DNA of 64,000 nt from Betaproteobacteria bacterium. Its GTDB lineage: Bacteria > Pseudomonadota > Gammaproteobacteria > Burkholderiales > Casimicrobiaceae. Position 1 is the stretch's first letter. Every line of letters starts with the position of its first letter. The notes under the pieces are model-generated. The model did no database searches and had not been told where the DNA came from. It worked only from the letters and a program-made list of their open reading frames with translations. The translations under genes and the position numbers were made by a program. The stretch spans positions 124,001 to 188,000 of the forward strand of contig JAAFIS010000007.1 of assembly GCA_013298695.1 (NCBI GenBank), written 5' to 3'. Of the stretch, positions 8,761 through 16,647 are shown piece by piece.

Positions 8761-8784
8761 ATTACGATTCAATTTCGGCCGAGT

Positions 8785-10134
8785 TTAACGCCCGAAAATG
8801 CCTTTGAGAATGCCGCCAACGCTTGGCACGACGCCTTGCTGCTCTTGCTCTTGAGGCGGTTGATTTGGGGTGCGCTGCGCGCTAGGCAAGCTCTTACCGC
8901 GCTGTGAGGCTTGTGCATCTTCACCGAGCGAATTCATCGCAAACGATTTGTTGCGAACGCGCACCGACCATTCCGGATTCCACGCCGCATTTGGATTTGC
9001 AGGGCGGGGCGGATGCACGATGTTGAGTTCATTGCCGTACGCGATTGCTTGCAACATTGCGCCGTCGCTCTTCGCGAAAATGCCCGCAGGAATGTCACAT
9101 TGGGATTGCGTGGCGGGTAGCAACACGCGCTCGCCGAGCCACTTGTCGACGTTCCCATTCGAGGCATAGTCCATCAATCCCATGCCCGACTCAGGCGGCT
9201 CGGAGGCGCTCCAGATGATGAGTTCAGGTCCGCTTGTTTTGCCTTCGCTGCCGCTCATCGCGGTGAGCATATAAGCGCGTGCAGCGGGAATCTGCTGCCA
9301 TGTCACGCGAATGGCGTCGGTTAGTTTTCCGCTGGACTGTACTTGAAGACTGGGCATGAAATCTTGCCCAGCGCCGAGCGTAAATCGCATGTTTGCTGGC
9401 ACACCGTCTCCGGTGACAACGTGTTCGCCAGCAATGGATGCATCGCGCACGACGCGAGAATTTTGTCGATCATTGGGCCAAATTGCGTGACCGGGTTCGG
9501 CGCGCGCGCCGCGATCGCGAACGCTGCGACCTTGCATGAACCCGCTGTAATCCTGCGCCGAGAGTTTCGCCATGTCGAGCACTCGCGGTTGCCCGGCTTT
9601 CACCTGCGCGCTGCATCCCCAGTAGAAAAGGATGCGTCCCCGTGGTCGCTCTGGGTAGCTCGCCTCGTCGTTGCTGCCCTGCAAGCCCTCTCGTGGCGGA
9701 GTCGTGAGCCTAAGAGGCGCTGCGCCCACGCCTGCACCCGGCGGTACCTGATGGACCGCCTCAGTGCCATTAGGTCTGAGCTGCGTAAAAAGCGCGACGT
9801 CGAGTTGGCGACCGATGCCCATATGTTTAGTCATTCCGAAGTTGCCAATTCCTTTGGCTTGACGCCCGTCGCGACCGGTCGCGCTTTTGTTGCCCATCAT
9901 GCCTCCGAACATGCCGCCCATGCCCGCCGGCATTTCTGGCATCTCGTCCATTCCCATCATGTTGAAGGTCGCCACGTCGATCCAGTATTGCGCTATTGGC
10001 GTTTTGGCATTGATTTGAGAATGGCTATTTATTGGGGCGAGCGTGCTTAAGAAGGCTGGCATCGATAAGTAGAAAATACGCCTATTCGCCCTCTTAAATA
10101 GGCGATAAAAGGGTAAATTAAATACGTTCTTCAT
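8785..10134 (-). CDS. Secreted protein of unknown function with Met-rich segment
   Basis: First gene of the minus-strand secreted operon; I do not recognise the family. About 449 residues from ATG 10134, with a signal-like start, then a Met/Gly-rich patch (MGMDEMPEMPAGMGGMFGGM), which could bind metal or be simply low complexity. A globular middle contains RILFYWGCSAQVKAGQP and RVTWQQIPAARAYMLTAMSG, the latter like a fibronectin-type segment. The tail is Gln/Pro-rich and ends GGILKGIFGR. A paired hairpin repeat (HP85 element C) lies over the first ~38 codons, so the start is uncertain; ATG 10062 would remove half of that repeat from the coding region. Confidence 0.65.
   Translation of the reverse strand: MKNVFNLPFYRLFKRANRRIFYLSMPAFLSTLAPINSHSQINAKTPIAQYWIDVATFNMMGMDEMPEMPAGMGGMFGGMMGNKSATGRDGRQAKGIGNFGMTKHMGIGRQLDVALFTQLRPNGTEAVHQVPPGAGVGAAPLRLTTPPREGLQGSNDEASYPERPRGRILFYWGCSAQVKAGQPRVLDMAKLSAQDYSGFMQGRSVRDRGARAEPGHAIWPNDRQNSRVVRDASIAGEHVVTGDGVPANMRFTLGAGQDFMPSLQVQSSGKLTDAIRVTWQQIPAARAYMLTAMSGSEGKTSGPELIIWSASEPPESGMGLMDYASNGNVDKWLGERVLLPATQSQCDIPAGIFAKSDGAMLQAIAYGNELNIVHPPRPANPNAAWNPEWSVRVRNKSFAMNSLGEDAQASQRGKSLPSAQRTPNQPPQEQEQQGVVPSVGGILKGIFGR
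10021..10104. repeat. HP85 element C, overlapping a gene start
   Basis: Right arm CGCCCTCTTAAATAGGCG (10087-10104) and left arm ATGGCTATTTATTGGGGCG (10021-10039), 84 bp in all. Unlike the other copies it overlaps the predicted N-terminal codons of the minus-strand gene starting at 10134, either encoding part of its signal peptide or marking a wrong start call. Confidence 0.65.
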
Positions 10135-10225
10135 AGCTTGTTCCATTTCGACAAAGCGGGTCAAGGCGCTGGTAGTGTCAGTTGCGAGAAAGCAGGCAAA
10201 ACAGCTCACGCGGACTTAAACTCGT

Positions 10226-10253
10226 TGTAACTTTTGTCGCGAACGCGGTCTCA
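10226..10253 (+). promoter_or_regulatory. Possible ECF-type promoter before the sigma gene
   Basis: TGTAAC (10226-10231), 16 bp, then GTCTCA (10248-10253) resembles the GGAAC-N16-GTC layout of ECF-sigma promoters. It lies 38 bp before the sigma-factor ATG and would fit autoregulation. One match by eye; weak evidence. Confidence 0.3.
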
Positions 10254-10291
10254 GCGTTTATGAACACCACGTCACATGTTTCGAACGTCCC

Positions 10292-10960
10292 ATGAACACC
10301 GTTGTGCGTAGTCCGAACGACGTCATCCCTACCGAGCATTCGGACATGACCGTCCTGTTTTCGAGCTACGTCGCGGGCGATCGAGCCGCGGCAGATCGGC
10401 TATTTCCACTGGTGTACGAGGAGCTGCGTCGCGTCGCGCAGCATCACATCCGTCGCGAACGCAGCGATCACACGCTGCAAGGTACCGCGCTGGTTAATGA
10501 AGCGTTTATTCGTCTGCAAGAACTCACGGTCGTGCCGTGGAATGATCGCCTTCATTTTTTTCGTCTGGCGTCACAAATCATGCGCCACGTGCTTGTCGAC
10601 CATGCGCGCGCGAAACTTGCGCAAAAGCGCGGTGGGGATCTTGCCTTCACGAGTCTCGATCAGACCGTTGTGGATTTGCATGGTCGCTGTTCTGCGCAAC
10701 TTTTCTCTGGCGACCAGCCGATCGACGAGGCGCTGGACGTCGAAGCCGAAATGATCGCCCTGGACGAGGCACTCGCCAGATTGCGCGCGTTGTCGGAGCG
10801 TCAGGCGCAGGTGATTGATCTGCGCTTTTTTGGTGGCTTATCGCTCGAAGATACCGCGCAAACGCTCAGCGTGTCGCTGGCGACCGTGAAGCGCGATTGG
10901 ACGATGGCGCGACTGTATTTAAAGCGTGAGCTGGAGCTCGCCCGGCGTGCGCGCGCGTGA
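10292..10960 (+). CDS. ECF-type RNA polymerase sigma factor
   Basis: A 222-residue sigma-70 family factor of the group found beside Ser/Thr kinases. Region 2 spans about residues 25-110 (LFPLVYEELRRVAQHHIRRE, DHTLQGTALVNEAFIRL, FFRLASQIMRHVLVDHARAK); region 4 spans about 155-215 (LSERQAQVIDLRFFGG, LSVSLATVKRDWTMARLYL, the promoter-binding helix-turn-helix). M19 (10346) is a possible later start. No anti-sigma gene is seen. The next gene, 31 bp on, is a Ser/Thr kinase. In Vibrio parahaemolyticus the kinase PknT activates the ECF factor EcfP by phosphorylation, so a similar link here is plausible but inferred. Confidence 0.88.
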   Translation: MNTVVRSPNDVIPTEHSDMTVLFSSYVAGDRAAADRLFPLVYEELRRVAQHHIRRERSDHTLQGTALVNEAFIRLQELTVVPWNDRLHFFRLASQIMRHVLVDHARAKLAQKRGGDLAFTSLDQTVVDLHGRCSAQLFSGDQPIDEALDVEAEMIALDEALARLRALSERQAQVIDLRFFGGLSLEDTAQTLSVSLATVKRDWTMARLYLKRELELARRARA

Positions 10961-10991
10961 GCCTTTTCGCAGTTGATTTCGCTGCTACGGC

Positions 10992-13652
10992 ATGTCTTTA
11001 ACTCCGCATTCCACGCATTGGCAACGGTTAACCGATATCGTTAACGATTGCCTAGAGCAGCCCCACGCTGAGCGCGGGGCTTTCGCCGCCGCTCGTTGCG
11101 CGGGCGACCCAGCGCTCTTGGAAGAAGTGTTGCAGTGGGTGCGTGACGCCGAGAAAACGCAGGGCTTTCTGGATCAGCCGCTGATTACGGACGCCTCGCT
11201 GTTGGATTCGCCCAGCGCCTCGTCCAAATCGGGTGCGGCACCCGCGCGCGATTGGGTCGGTCAGCGTCTGGGCGCGTATCGAATCACTTCCGAAATCGCA
11301 CGCGGCGGCATGGGCAGCGTCTACAAAGCGGTGCGTGATGATGATGCGTATCAAAAAGTCGTCGCGATCAAACTCATCCGATCCCATTTAGCTCACGATG
11401 TCATTGCCCTGCGATTTATGGGTGAGAGACAAATTCTTGCTAATCTCGATCACCCCAATATCGCGCATCTAATCGACGGCGGACAGGGCGATGACGGAAC
11501 ACCCTATTTGGTGATGGAGTATGTCGACGGGCTCTCGATTGACTTGCATTGTGAACGTCAGCGCCTGCCGATGACGGAAAGGCTCAAACTATTTCGCAGT
11601 GTGTGTATGGCGGTTCACTACGCGCACCAGCGACTGATCGTACATCGCGATTTAAAGCCGAGCAATATTTTGGTCGATGCGAATGGCCAAGTGAAGCTGC
11701 TTGATTTCGGTATTGCTCGATTGTTGGATCCGAGCACGCTGGACGCGAGCGGTCGCGCCGAAGCTGCGCCGACCGTCGCCAACGCGATGACACCCGCCTA
11801 CGCAAGCCCGGAGCAGATCAAAGGCGAAGCGGTGACGACAGCGAGCGATGTCTACGCGCTCGGCGTCTTGCTCTACCGATTGCTCACCGGGCAAAGCCCC
11901 TACAAAAGCGATCAAACAAAACCGTTGGATTTAGCGCGAGAAATCGTCGACACCGATCCCGAGCGCCCGAGCACAGTGGTCACCCGTGCGCAGTCGCCGC
12001 GCCCGACCGAGGTATCGCTCGACCTCGAAAAAATCGTTCGAACGATTGACGCGAAACGACTGCAGCGCGAGCTGCGTGGCGATCTCGACAATATTGTGTT
12101 GATGGCGCTACGCAAAGAGCCCGCACGACGATACGCGTCCGCCGAACAGCTCGCTGACGATGTCTCTCGCTACCTCGACGATTTGCCGATTCGCGCGCAC
12201 GCGGATACTTGGACGTACCGCACCCAAAAATTTCTGTCGCGAAATCGCTGGTCGAGCGCTTTTGCGGTGCTCGCGGGCGTTGCGTTGATCGGAGGTATCG
12301 TCGCAACGAGCTATCAGGCGAAGGTAGCGCGCGACGCGCAGCTGCGAGCAGAAACGCTGTTCGCAGACGTTCGCAAGCTCGCAAATTCGTATTTGTTCGA
12401 GGTGCATGATGCGGTGCGCGATTTACCGGGCGCAACGCCGGTTCGCGAAATGCTCGTGAAAAACTCCGTCGCGTATCTCGATCGCCTGTCGCGTGACGCT
12501 GGCCAAGATCCAACGCTGATGGCCGAGATCGCAAGCGGCTATGACAGGCTGGGTGACGTGCAAGGCGCTTGGCGAACAGCAAGTTTGGGCGACACCAAAG
12601 GAGCCGAAACAAGCTTTCGCAAGGCCATCGAGCTACGTGGACGCGCCGCTGCGCTGTTTGTGCAAAAAGCGGACACGAAAGCCGAAATTGAAACCCAGCG
12701 GCTGCTCATCGTGAACCACGGCAAACTTGCTGAGCTGTTGATTGCCAGCGGACGGTTTGACGAAGGCATGCGCGAGAGTAGAACTGCACTCGCGTTGAGC
12801 GAACCGCTAGCCGCGCGTGAAAACGCAACGGCAGCCGACAAACTCAACGTCGCGCGCGGGCGATTCTCGATCGCGTCTCAGCAAATTTCCAATGGCGATT
12901 TTGCGTCCTCGTGGGCTGAGTTAGCGCGATCCGTCGAAGAGACGAAAAGTCTTGAGCGTGCGTTTCCAAGCGACCCACTGGTGAAACGCGTGGGCGCGGC
13001 GATCTTCTATCAAGCGGGCGCGCTTTACTTGCAAAATGAGCGCACCGCAGAAGCGAAAAACGCGTTTGTAGAAGCGCTTCGCGTCACTGAATTGAATCTG
13101 CAAAGAGAGCCCGGAAAACCGCAGTTTGAGCGCATGCGGAATTTTGTGCAGCTTCAGCTTGCAGAGACGCGCTTAAAGATAGGCGAGCAATCGGTGAGCT
13201 CTGCGCAGTTGATCCAGCAACAAGCGCTCGATTCTGCGATCACCCTATCTGCCGCCGATCCCAAGAATCAGCGCTTCGCGATGGACGTCCCGCTGATGCG
13301 TCAGTGGGTTGCCGACAAGCTCGCGCGCGGCGGCGATTTCGCTGGAGCCATCACGGCGCTTGAGCAAAGTGAACGTGAGTTTGGTGCGCTTACGTGGTCG
13401 AGCGGAGATGCGTTACTTGCCGCGAATGTTTCCGCTGTCGGTGAGCAGCAAATCGCGCTGGTCGCGCGGGCGATTCTGGAAGCATCGCAATCGAGTTCTG
13501 ATCCAAAGCGTTGCCAGCGCTTAACTCAACTCGCGGCAGCCCTCAAATCGGCGAAGCGGGAAATTAAATCGGAATCCAACTATTTGCTAATCGCGCCAAC
13601 CGCGCTGCGCGAACAGGTTGGCGAAGCCACAAAACGCTGCACGGCGAAGTAG
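10992..13652 (+). CDS. Transmembrane Ser/Thr protein kinase with TPR-like C-terminus
   Basis: An 886-residue PknB-type kinase. The kinase domain runs from about residue 92 to 400: Gly loop ARGGMGSVYKAV, VAIKLI with the catalytic Lys, HRDLKPSNIL with the catalytic Asp, DFGIARLL, and TPAYASPEQIKG in the activation segment. All catalytic residues are present. A single membrane helix (FAVLAGVALIGGIVATSY, about 423-440) is followed by a helical, TPR-like extracytoplasmic region of about 440 residues. It lies 31 bp after the ECF sigma gene on the same strand and divergent from the secreted-propeller operon, so it may sense envelope conditions and control the sigma factor. That link is inference. 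Confidence 0.93.
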   Translation: MSLTPHSTHWQRLTDIVNDCLEQPHAERGAFAAARCAGDPALLEEVLQWVRDAEKTQGFLDQPLITDASLLDSPSASSKSGAAPARDWVGQRLGAYRITSEIARGGMGSVYKAVRDDDAYQKVVAIKLIRSHLAHDVIALRFMGERQILANLDHPNIAHLIDGGQGDDGTPYLVMEYVDGLSIDLHCERQRLPMTERLKLFRSVCMAVHYAHQRLIVHRDLKPSNILVDANGQVKLLDFGIARLLDPSTLDASGRAEAAPTVANAMTPAYASPEQIKGEAVTTASDVYALGVLLYRLLTGQSPYKSDQTKPLDLAREIVDTDPERPSTVVTRAQSPRPTEVSLDLEKIVRTIDAKRLQRELRGDLDNIVLMALRKEPARRYASAEQLADDVSRYLDDLPIRAHADTWTYRTQKFLSRNRWSSAFAVLAGVALIGGIVATSYQAKVARDAQLRAETLFADVRKLANSYLFEVHDAVRDLPGATPVREMLVKNSVAYLDRLSRDAGQDPTLMAEIASGYDRLGDVQGAWRTASLGDTKGAETSFRKAIELRGRAAALFVQKADTKAEIETQRLLIVNHGKLAELLIASGRFDEGMRESRTALALSEPLAARENATAADKLNVARGRFSIASQQISNGDFASSWAELARSVEETKSLERAFPSDPLVKRVGAAIFYQAGALYLQNERTAEAKNAFVEALRVTELNLQREPGKPQFERMRNFVQLQLAETRLKIGEQSVSSAQLIQQQALDSAITLSAADPKNQRFAMDVPLMRQWVADKLARGGDFAGAITALEQSEREFGALTWSSGDALLAANVSAVGEQQIALVARAILEASQSSSDPKRCQRLTQLAAALKSAKREIKSESNYLLIAPTALREQVGEATKRCTAK

Positions 13653-13717
13653 GTTGGGGCTCGCAACCGTACGGAGAAGATTGCGATCACGCCCGCGCGG
13701 ACTTACGGACAAGCGCT

Positions 13718-14980
13718 CTATCGAGCTCTTGTCATAGCCTCAAAGAATTCTTTGTTGTTCTTCGTTTCGCGCATGTGCTTCTGGAGCTTTTCCATCGCTT
13801 CGATCTCGTCCATTTCGGAGAAGAGTTTGCGCAGGATCCAAGTTTTTTGCAACACGCTCGGTTCGAGCAGTAGTTCTTCGCGACGCGTGCCCGAGCGGCC
13901 GATGTTGATCGCTGGATAGACGCGTTTTTCGGCCATGCGGCGATCCAGATGAATCTCCATATTGCCGGTGCCTTTGAATTCTTCGTAGATCACGTCATCC
14001 ATGCGGCTGCCGGTGTCGATCAAGGCGGTGGCGATGATCGTGAGCGAGCCGCCTTCTTCGATGTTGCGCGCTGCGCCGAAGAAGCGTTTTGGGCGTTGCA
14101 GTGCGTTAGCTTCAACACCACCCGTGAGCACTTTTCCGGAGCTCGGCATCACCGTGTTGTACGCGCGAGCCAGACGGGTGATCGAGTCAAGCAGGATCAC
14201 CACATCCTTTTTGTGCTCCACCAAACGCTTGGCTTTTTCGATGACCATTTCGGCAACTTGCACGTGGCGCGTCGCCGGTTCGTCGAACGTTGAGGCCACC
14301 ACTTCGCCGCGTACCGTGCGCTGCATGTCGGTCACTTCCTCGGGGCGCTCGTCGATTAACAAAACGATCAATACAACATCTGGGTGATTGCTCGCGATAG
14401 CGTGAGCAACGTGTTGCATCATCACCGTTTTGCCGGATTTCGGCGGCGCAACGATGATGCCGCGCTGACCTTTACCAATCGGCGCAACGATGTCGATCAC
14501 GCGGCCAGTGATGTTTTCTTCTGCCTTAATGTCGCGCTCTAGGCGCATGACCTCATCGGGAAACAGCGGCGTCAAGTTTTCGAAGAGAACCTTGTTCTTG
14601 CTCGCCTCCGGTGGTAAGCCGTTGACGCTGTCAAGGCGGGTCAACGCAAAGTAGCGCTCGCCCTCTTTCGGTGTGCGAACTTCGCCTTCAATCGAGTCAC
14701 CGGTGTGCAAATTGAATCGTCGAATTTGTGAGGGCGAGATGTAGATATCGTCAGTGCCCGCAAGGTAGCTTGCCTCGGGTGAGCGAAGGAAGCCGTAGCC
14801 GTCGGGCAACACTTCGAGCACGCCAGCTCCTTTGATGGCCTCGCCTTTTTTTGCATGCTGCTTGAGCAGTGCAAAGATGAGGTCGTGTTTGCGTAAACGG
14901 TTGGCGTTTTCCAACTCGTTGGCAATAGCAATTTCTAGGAGTTCAGCAGCGGACTTGAGTTTGAGTTCAGCGATGTTCAT
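13718..14980 (-). CDS. rho: Transcription termination factor Rho
   Basis: Hexameric RNA helicase that ends transcription on unstructured C-rich RNA. 420 residues, the normal length. The N-terminal RNA-binding cold-shock-like domain ([30 protein letters not shown]) is followed by the ATPase with P-loop [12 protein letters not shown], Walker [19 protein letters not shown] and the Q-loop region. It follows trxA on the minus strand, the usual order in proteobacteria. The 339-bp upstream gap could be an autoregulated leader. Confidence 0.98.
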   Translation of the reverse strand: MNIAELKLKSAAELLEIAIANELENANRLRKHDLIFALLKQHAKKGEAIKGAGVLEVLPDGYGFLRSPEASYLAGTDDIYISPSQIRRFNLHTGDSIEGEVRTPKEGERYFALTRLDSVNGLPPEASKNKVLFENLTPLFPDEVMRLERDIKAEENITGRVIDIVAPIGKGQRGIIVAPPKSGKTVMMQHVAHAIASNHPDVVLIVLLIDERPEEVTDMQRTVRGEVVASTFDEPATRHVQVAEMVIEKAKRLVEHKKDVVILLDSITRLARAYNTVMPSSGKVLTGGVEANALQRPKRFFGAARNIEEGGSLTIIATALIDTGSRMDDVIYEEFKGTGNMEIHLDRRMAEKRVYPAINIGRSGTRREELLLEPSVLQKTWILRKLFSEMDEIEAMEKLQKHMRETKNNKEFFEAMTRAR

Positions 14981-15319
14981 TGGAACGGGGGATGGGGAGC
15001 CGCGAGAGAAAAGGGTGCGGCGGAAGCGGTTTGCTCGACCGTTACGCGCGAGAAGTGCGCTGTGACGGGAGCCACCGGGCTAAAAAATCAGTGGTGTGAA
15101 ATAGCTGTGGCAAAAGACGCCAGAGACGTTATTTATTCTTGTTCGGGGAATTTGCACGACGAGAACCGAAGTGCGTACAGGCGAATTCTGGACTGAGTTG
15201 CACGCACTGTCAAACGGCGAACTGATTGGCTTGCGTTGCTGGGCGATTGTGTTGCAGCGTGGCTCGCAGAATGGTGTTTGTGTCGCTTTTTCGCGACACA
15301 AACCCGAATTCACAGCTGT
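14981..15319 (-). promoter_or_regulatory. Long rho leader region, no gene seen
   Basis: A 339-bp stretch between trxA and rho. A 77-residue open frame on the minus strand has no family signs or ribosome site and is not called. The only clear structure is the hairpin at 15276-15303. In E. coli the rho leader carries autoregulatory Rho-dependent termination; a similar role here is inferred from position only. Confidence 0.35.
15276..15303 (-). other. Strong hairpin just after trxA
   Basis: Perfect 11-bp stem GTTTGTGTCGC / GCGACACAAAC (15276-15286 and 15293-15303) with a 6-nt loop, starting 16 bp after the trxA stop codon. No U-tract follows on the minus strand, so it looks more like a 3'-end stabiliser or a processing site than a simple intrinsic terminator. 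Confidence 0.6.
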
Positions 15320-15646
15320 CTAGACCTGCGAATCAACAAACGCCGTGAGCTGCGCTTTCGAGAGTGCGCCGACTTTTTGCGCGGCAAGCTCGCCGTTTTT
15401 AAAAATCATCAGCGTTGGAATCCCACGAATGCCGTACTTCGCGGCGATCTCACGGTTGTCATCCACATCCACTTTAGCGATCTTGATCTTTCCCGCATGG
15501 CTTACGGCAACTTCCTCGAGCACGGGCGCAATCATCTTGCACGGGCCGCACCATTCGGCCCAAAAATCCACGAGCACTGGCGTGTCGGATTTGAGGACGT
15601 CGGCATCAAACGACGCGTCGGAAACGTGGGTGATATTGGCGCTCAT
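15320..15646 (-). CDS. trxA: Thioredoxin
   Basis: General cytosolic protein disulfide reductase, 108 residues, the standard length. The active site WCGPCKM is at about residues 32-38 in [18 protein letters not shown]; the cis-Pro loop is [18 protein letters not shown] lies 5' of ATG 15646. It is followed by rho, the common trxA-rho order. Reduction by thioredoxin reductase is expected; that gene is not in the window. Confidence 0.98.
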   Translation of the reverse strand: MSANITHVSDASFDADVLKSDTPVLVDFWAEWCGPCKMIAPVLEEVAVSHAGKIKIAKVDVDDNREIAAKYGIRGIPTLMIFKNGELAAQKVGALSKAQLTAFVDSQV

Positions 15647-15819
15647 AGCGAAAAGTCTCCTGCGAACAAAGTAGGTGTGGCAATGTTAGTTGAAGCCGCA
15701 ACGAAAAATCTCAACGCCTTTTTTGAGTCGAAGAGCTCCGCGATGCCGTTTCATGCGTCGAACGCGCCGTGTTGCGTTGCCTTTCCAGCCGGTTCAGCGG
15801 CTAGCGCTTCACCGCCGCT

Positions 15820-15825
15820 TATAAT
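15820..15825 (+). promoter_or_regulatory. Likely -10 box for the cytochrome pair
   Basis: A perfect TATAAT at 15820-15825, 33 bp before the first cytochrome ATG. No good -35 hexamer is visible at 16-18 bp. A short AATCTC/GAGATT hairpin followed by Ts overlaps the start of the transcript. Confidence 0.35.
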
Positions 15826-15858
15826 CTCGGAGATTTTTTGCAACTTAAGCTTATAACT

Positions 15859-16197
15859 ATGAAACGCAACGCGCTTGCCGCTTGGGCAACAGCCGCCGTT
15901 TATGTCGCATCCGCCAGCGCCGTTTTTGCGCAGACGCCGCAAGGCGACGCGAAAGCGGGGGCGCAAAAGGTGCAATCGTGCCAAGGATGCCACGGAATTC
16001 CAGGGTGGAGAACCGCATTCCCGGAGGTTTATCACGTCCCGAAAATTGCTGGGCAACACCCGCAGTACCTCGTCAACGCGCTTAAAGCCTATAAGTCGGG
16101 TGATCGCCAACATCCCAGTATGCGCGCAGTCGCACAGAGTTTGAGCGACAAAGATATGGCGGATTTGGCGGCCTACTACGCTACGGAGACGAAGTAA
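15859..16197 (+). CDS. Small c-type cytochrome (first of tandem pair)
   Basis: Periplasmic monohaem cytochrome c of 112 residues. The signal peptide ends near SAVFAQ; the haem motif is CQGCH (about residues 39-43) and the likely axial Met is in HPSMRAVAQSLS. The C-terminal helix MADLAAYYATET is typical of the cytochrome c4/c553 group. ATG 15859 starts the signal peptide; an upstream frame start at 15838 is less likely. Its stop overlaps the next cytochrome's start by one base (TAATG), so the two are translationally coupled and may act as a pair, like the two halves of cytochrome c4. The electron partner is not visible. Confidence 0.92.
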   Translation: MKRNALAAWATAAVYVASASAVFAQTPQGDAKAGAQKVQSCQGCHGIPGWRTAFPEVYHVPKIAGQHPQYLVNALKAYKSGDRQHPSMRAVAQSLSDKDMADLAAYYATETK

Positions 16198-16523
16198 TGA
16201 AGTTTCAATTGATCGCCGCAGCTGCAGCCAGTGTGCTGGTTACGGTAAACGCTGCAGCTGCTGACGTGCAAGCGGGTGGCGCCAAGGCTAAAGAAGTTTG
16301 CGCGGCCTGCCACGGGCTGGACGGCAATAGTACGGATCCGACTAATCCGCGCCTCGCGGGGCAGTGGCCTGATTATTTAGCGAAGGCGCTGCGCGACTAC
16401 CAGTCTGGCAAGCGCAACAACGCCATCATGGCGGGGTTTGCAAAAGCGTTGTCACAAAAGGACATCGAGAATTTGGCTGCGTATTACGCGTCGCAGAAAC
16501 CCGTTCTCGCCGCGAAGTACTAA
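16197..16523 (+). CDS. Small c-type cytochrome (second of tandem pair)
   Basis: Periplasmic monohaem cytochrome c, 108 residues. Signal peptide MKFQLIAAAAASVLVTVNAAAA, haem motif CAACH (about residues 36-40), likely Met ligand in NAIMAGFAKALS, then the helix IENLAAYYASQK. The fold matches the cytochrome c4/c553 group and closely parallels the gene just upstream, with which it overlaps by one base. Electron transfer between respiratory or assimilatory complexes is expected. Confidence 0.93.
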   Translation: MKFQLIAAAAASVLVTVNAAAADVQAGGAKAKEVCAACHGLDGNSTDPTNPRLAGQWPDYLAKALRDYQSGKRNNAIMAGFAKALSQKDIENLAAYYASQKPVLAAKY

Positions 16524-16647
16524 GACGTCGCTGCTCGCTCACCGTCTGCCGCTCATTTCTAGGCGAAACTTCCGAGGCGTGCTCGGCGATTCTTCAGTGC
16601 TTGATTTGCAGGTGCCACCAGCGCAGGATCACGCATAAACTCGTCTT

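Noticed and set aside
9900-9990. Met-rich stretch as a copper-binding protein
   Set aside because: Met/Gly repeats alone do not show copper binding; no other copper genes are near.
15080-15313. 77-codon minus-strand frame upstream of rho as a leader gene
   Set aside because: No ribosome site or conserved features; the trxA hairpin lies inside it.
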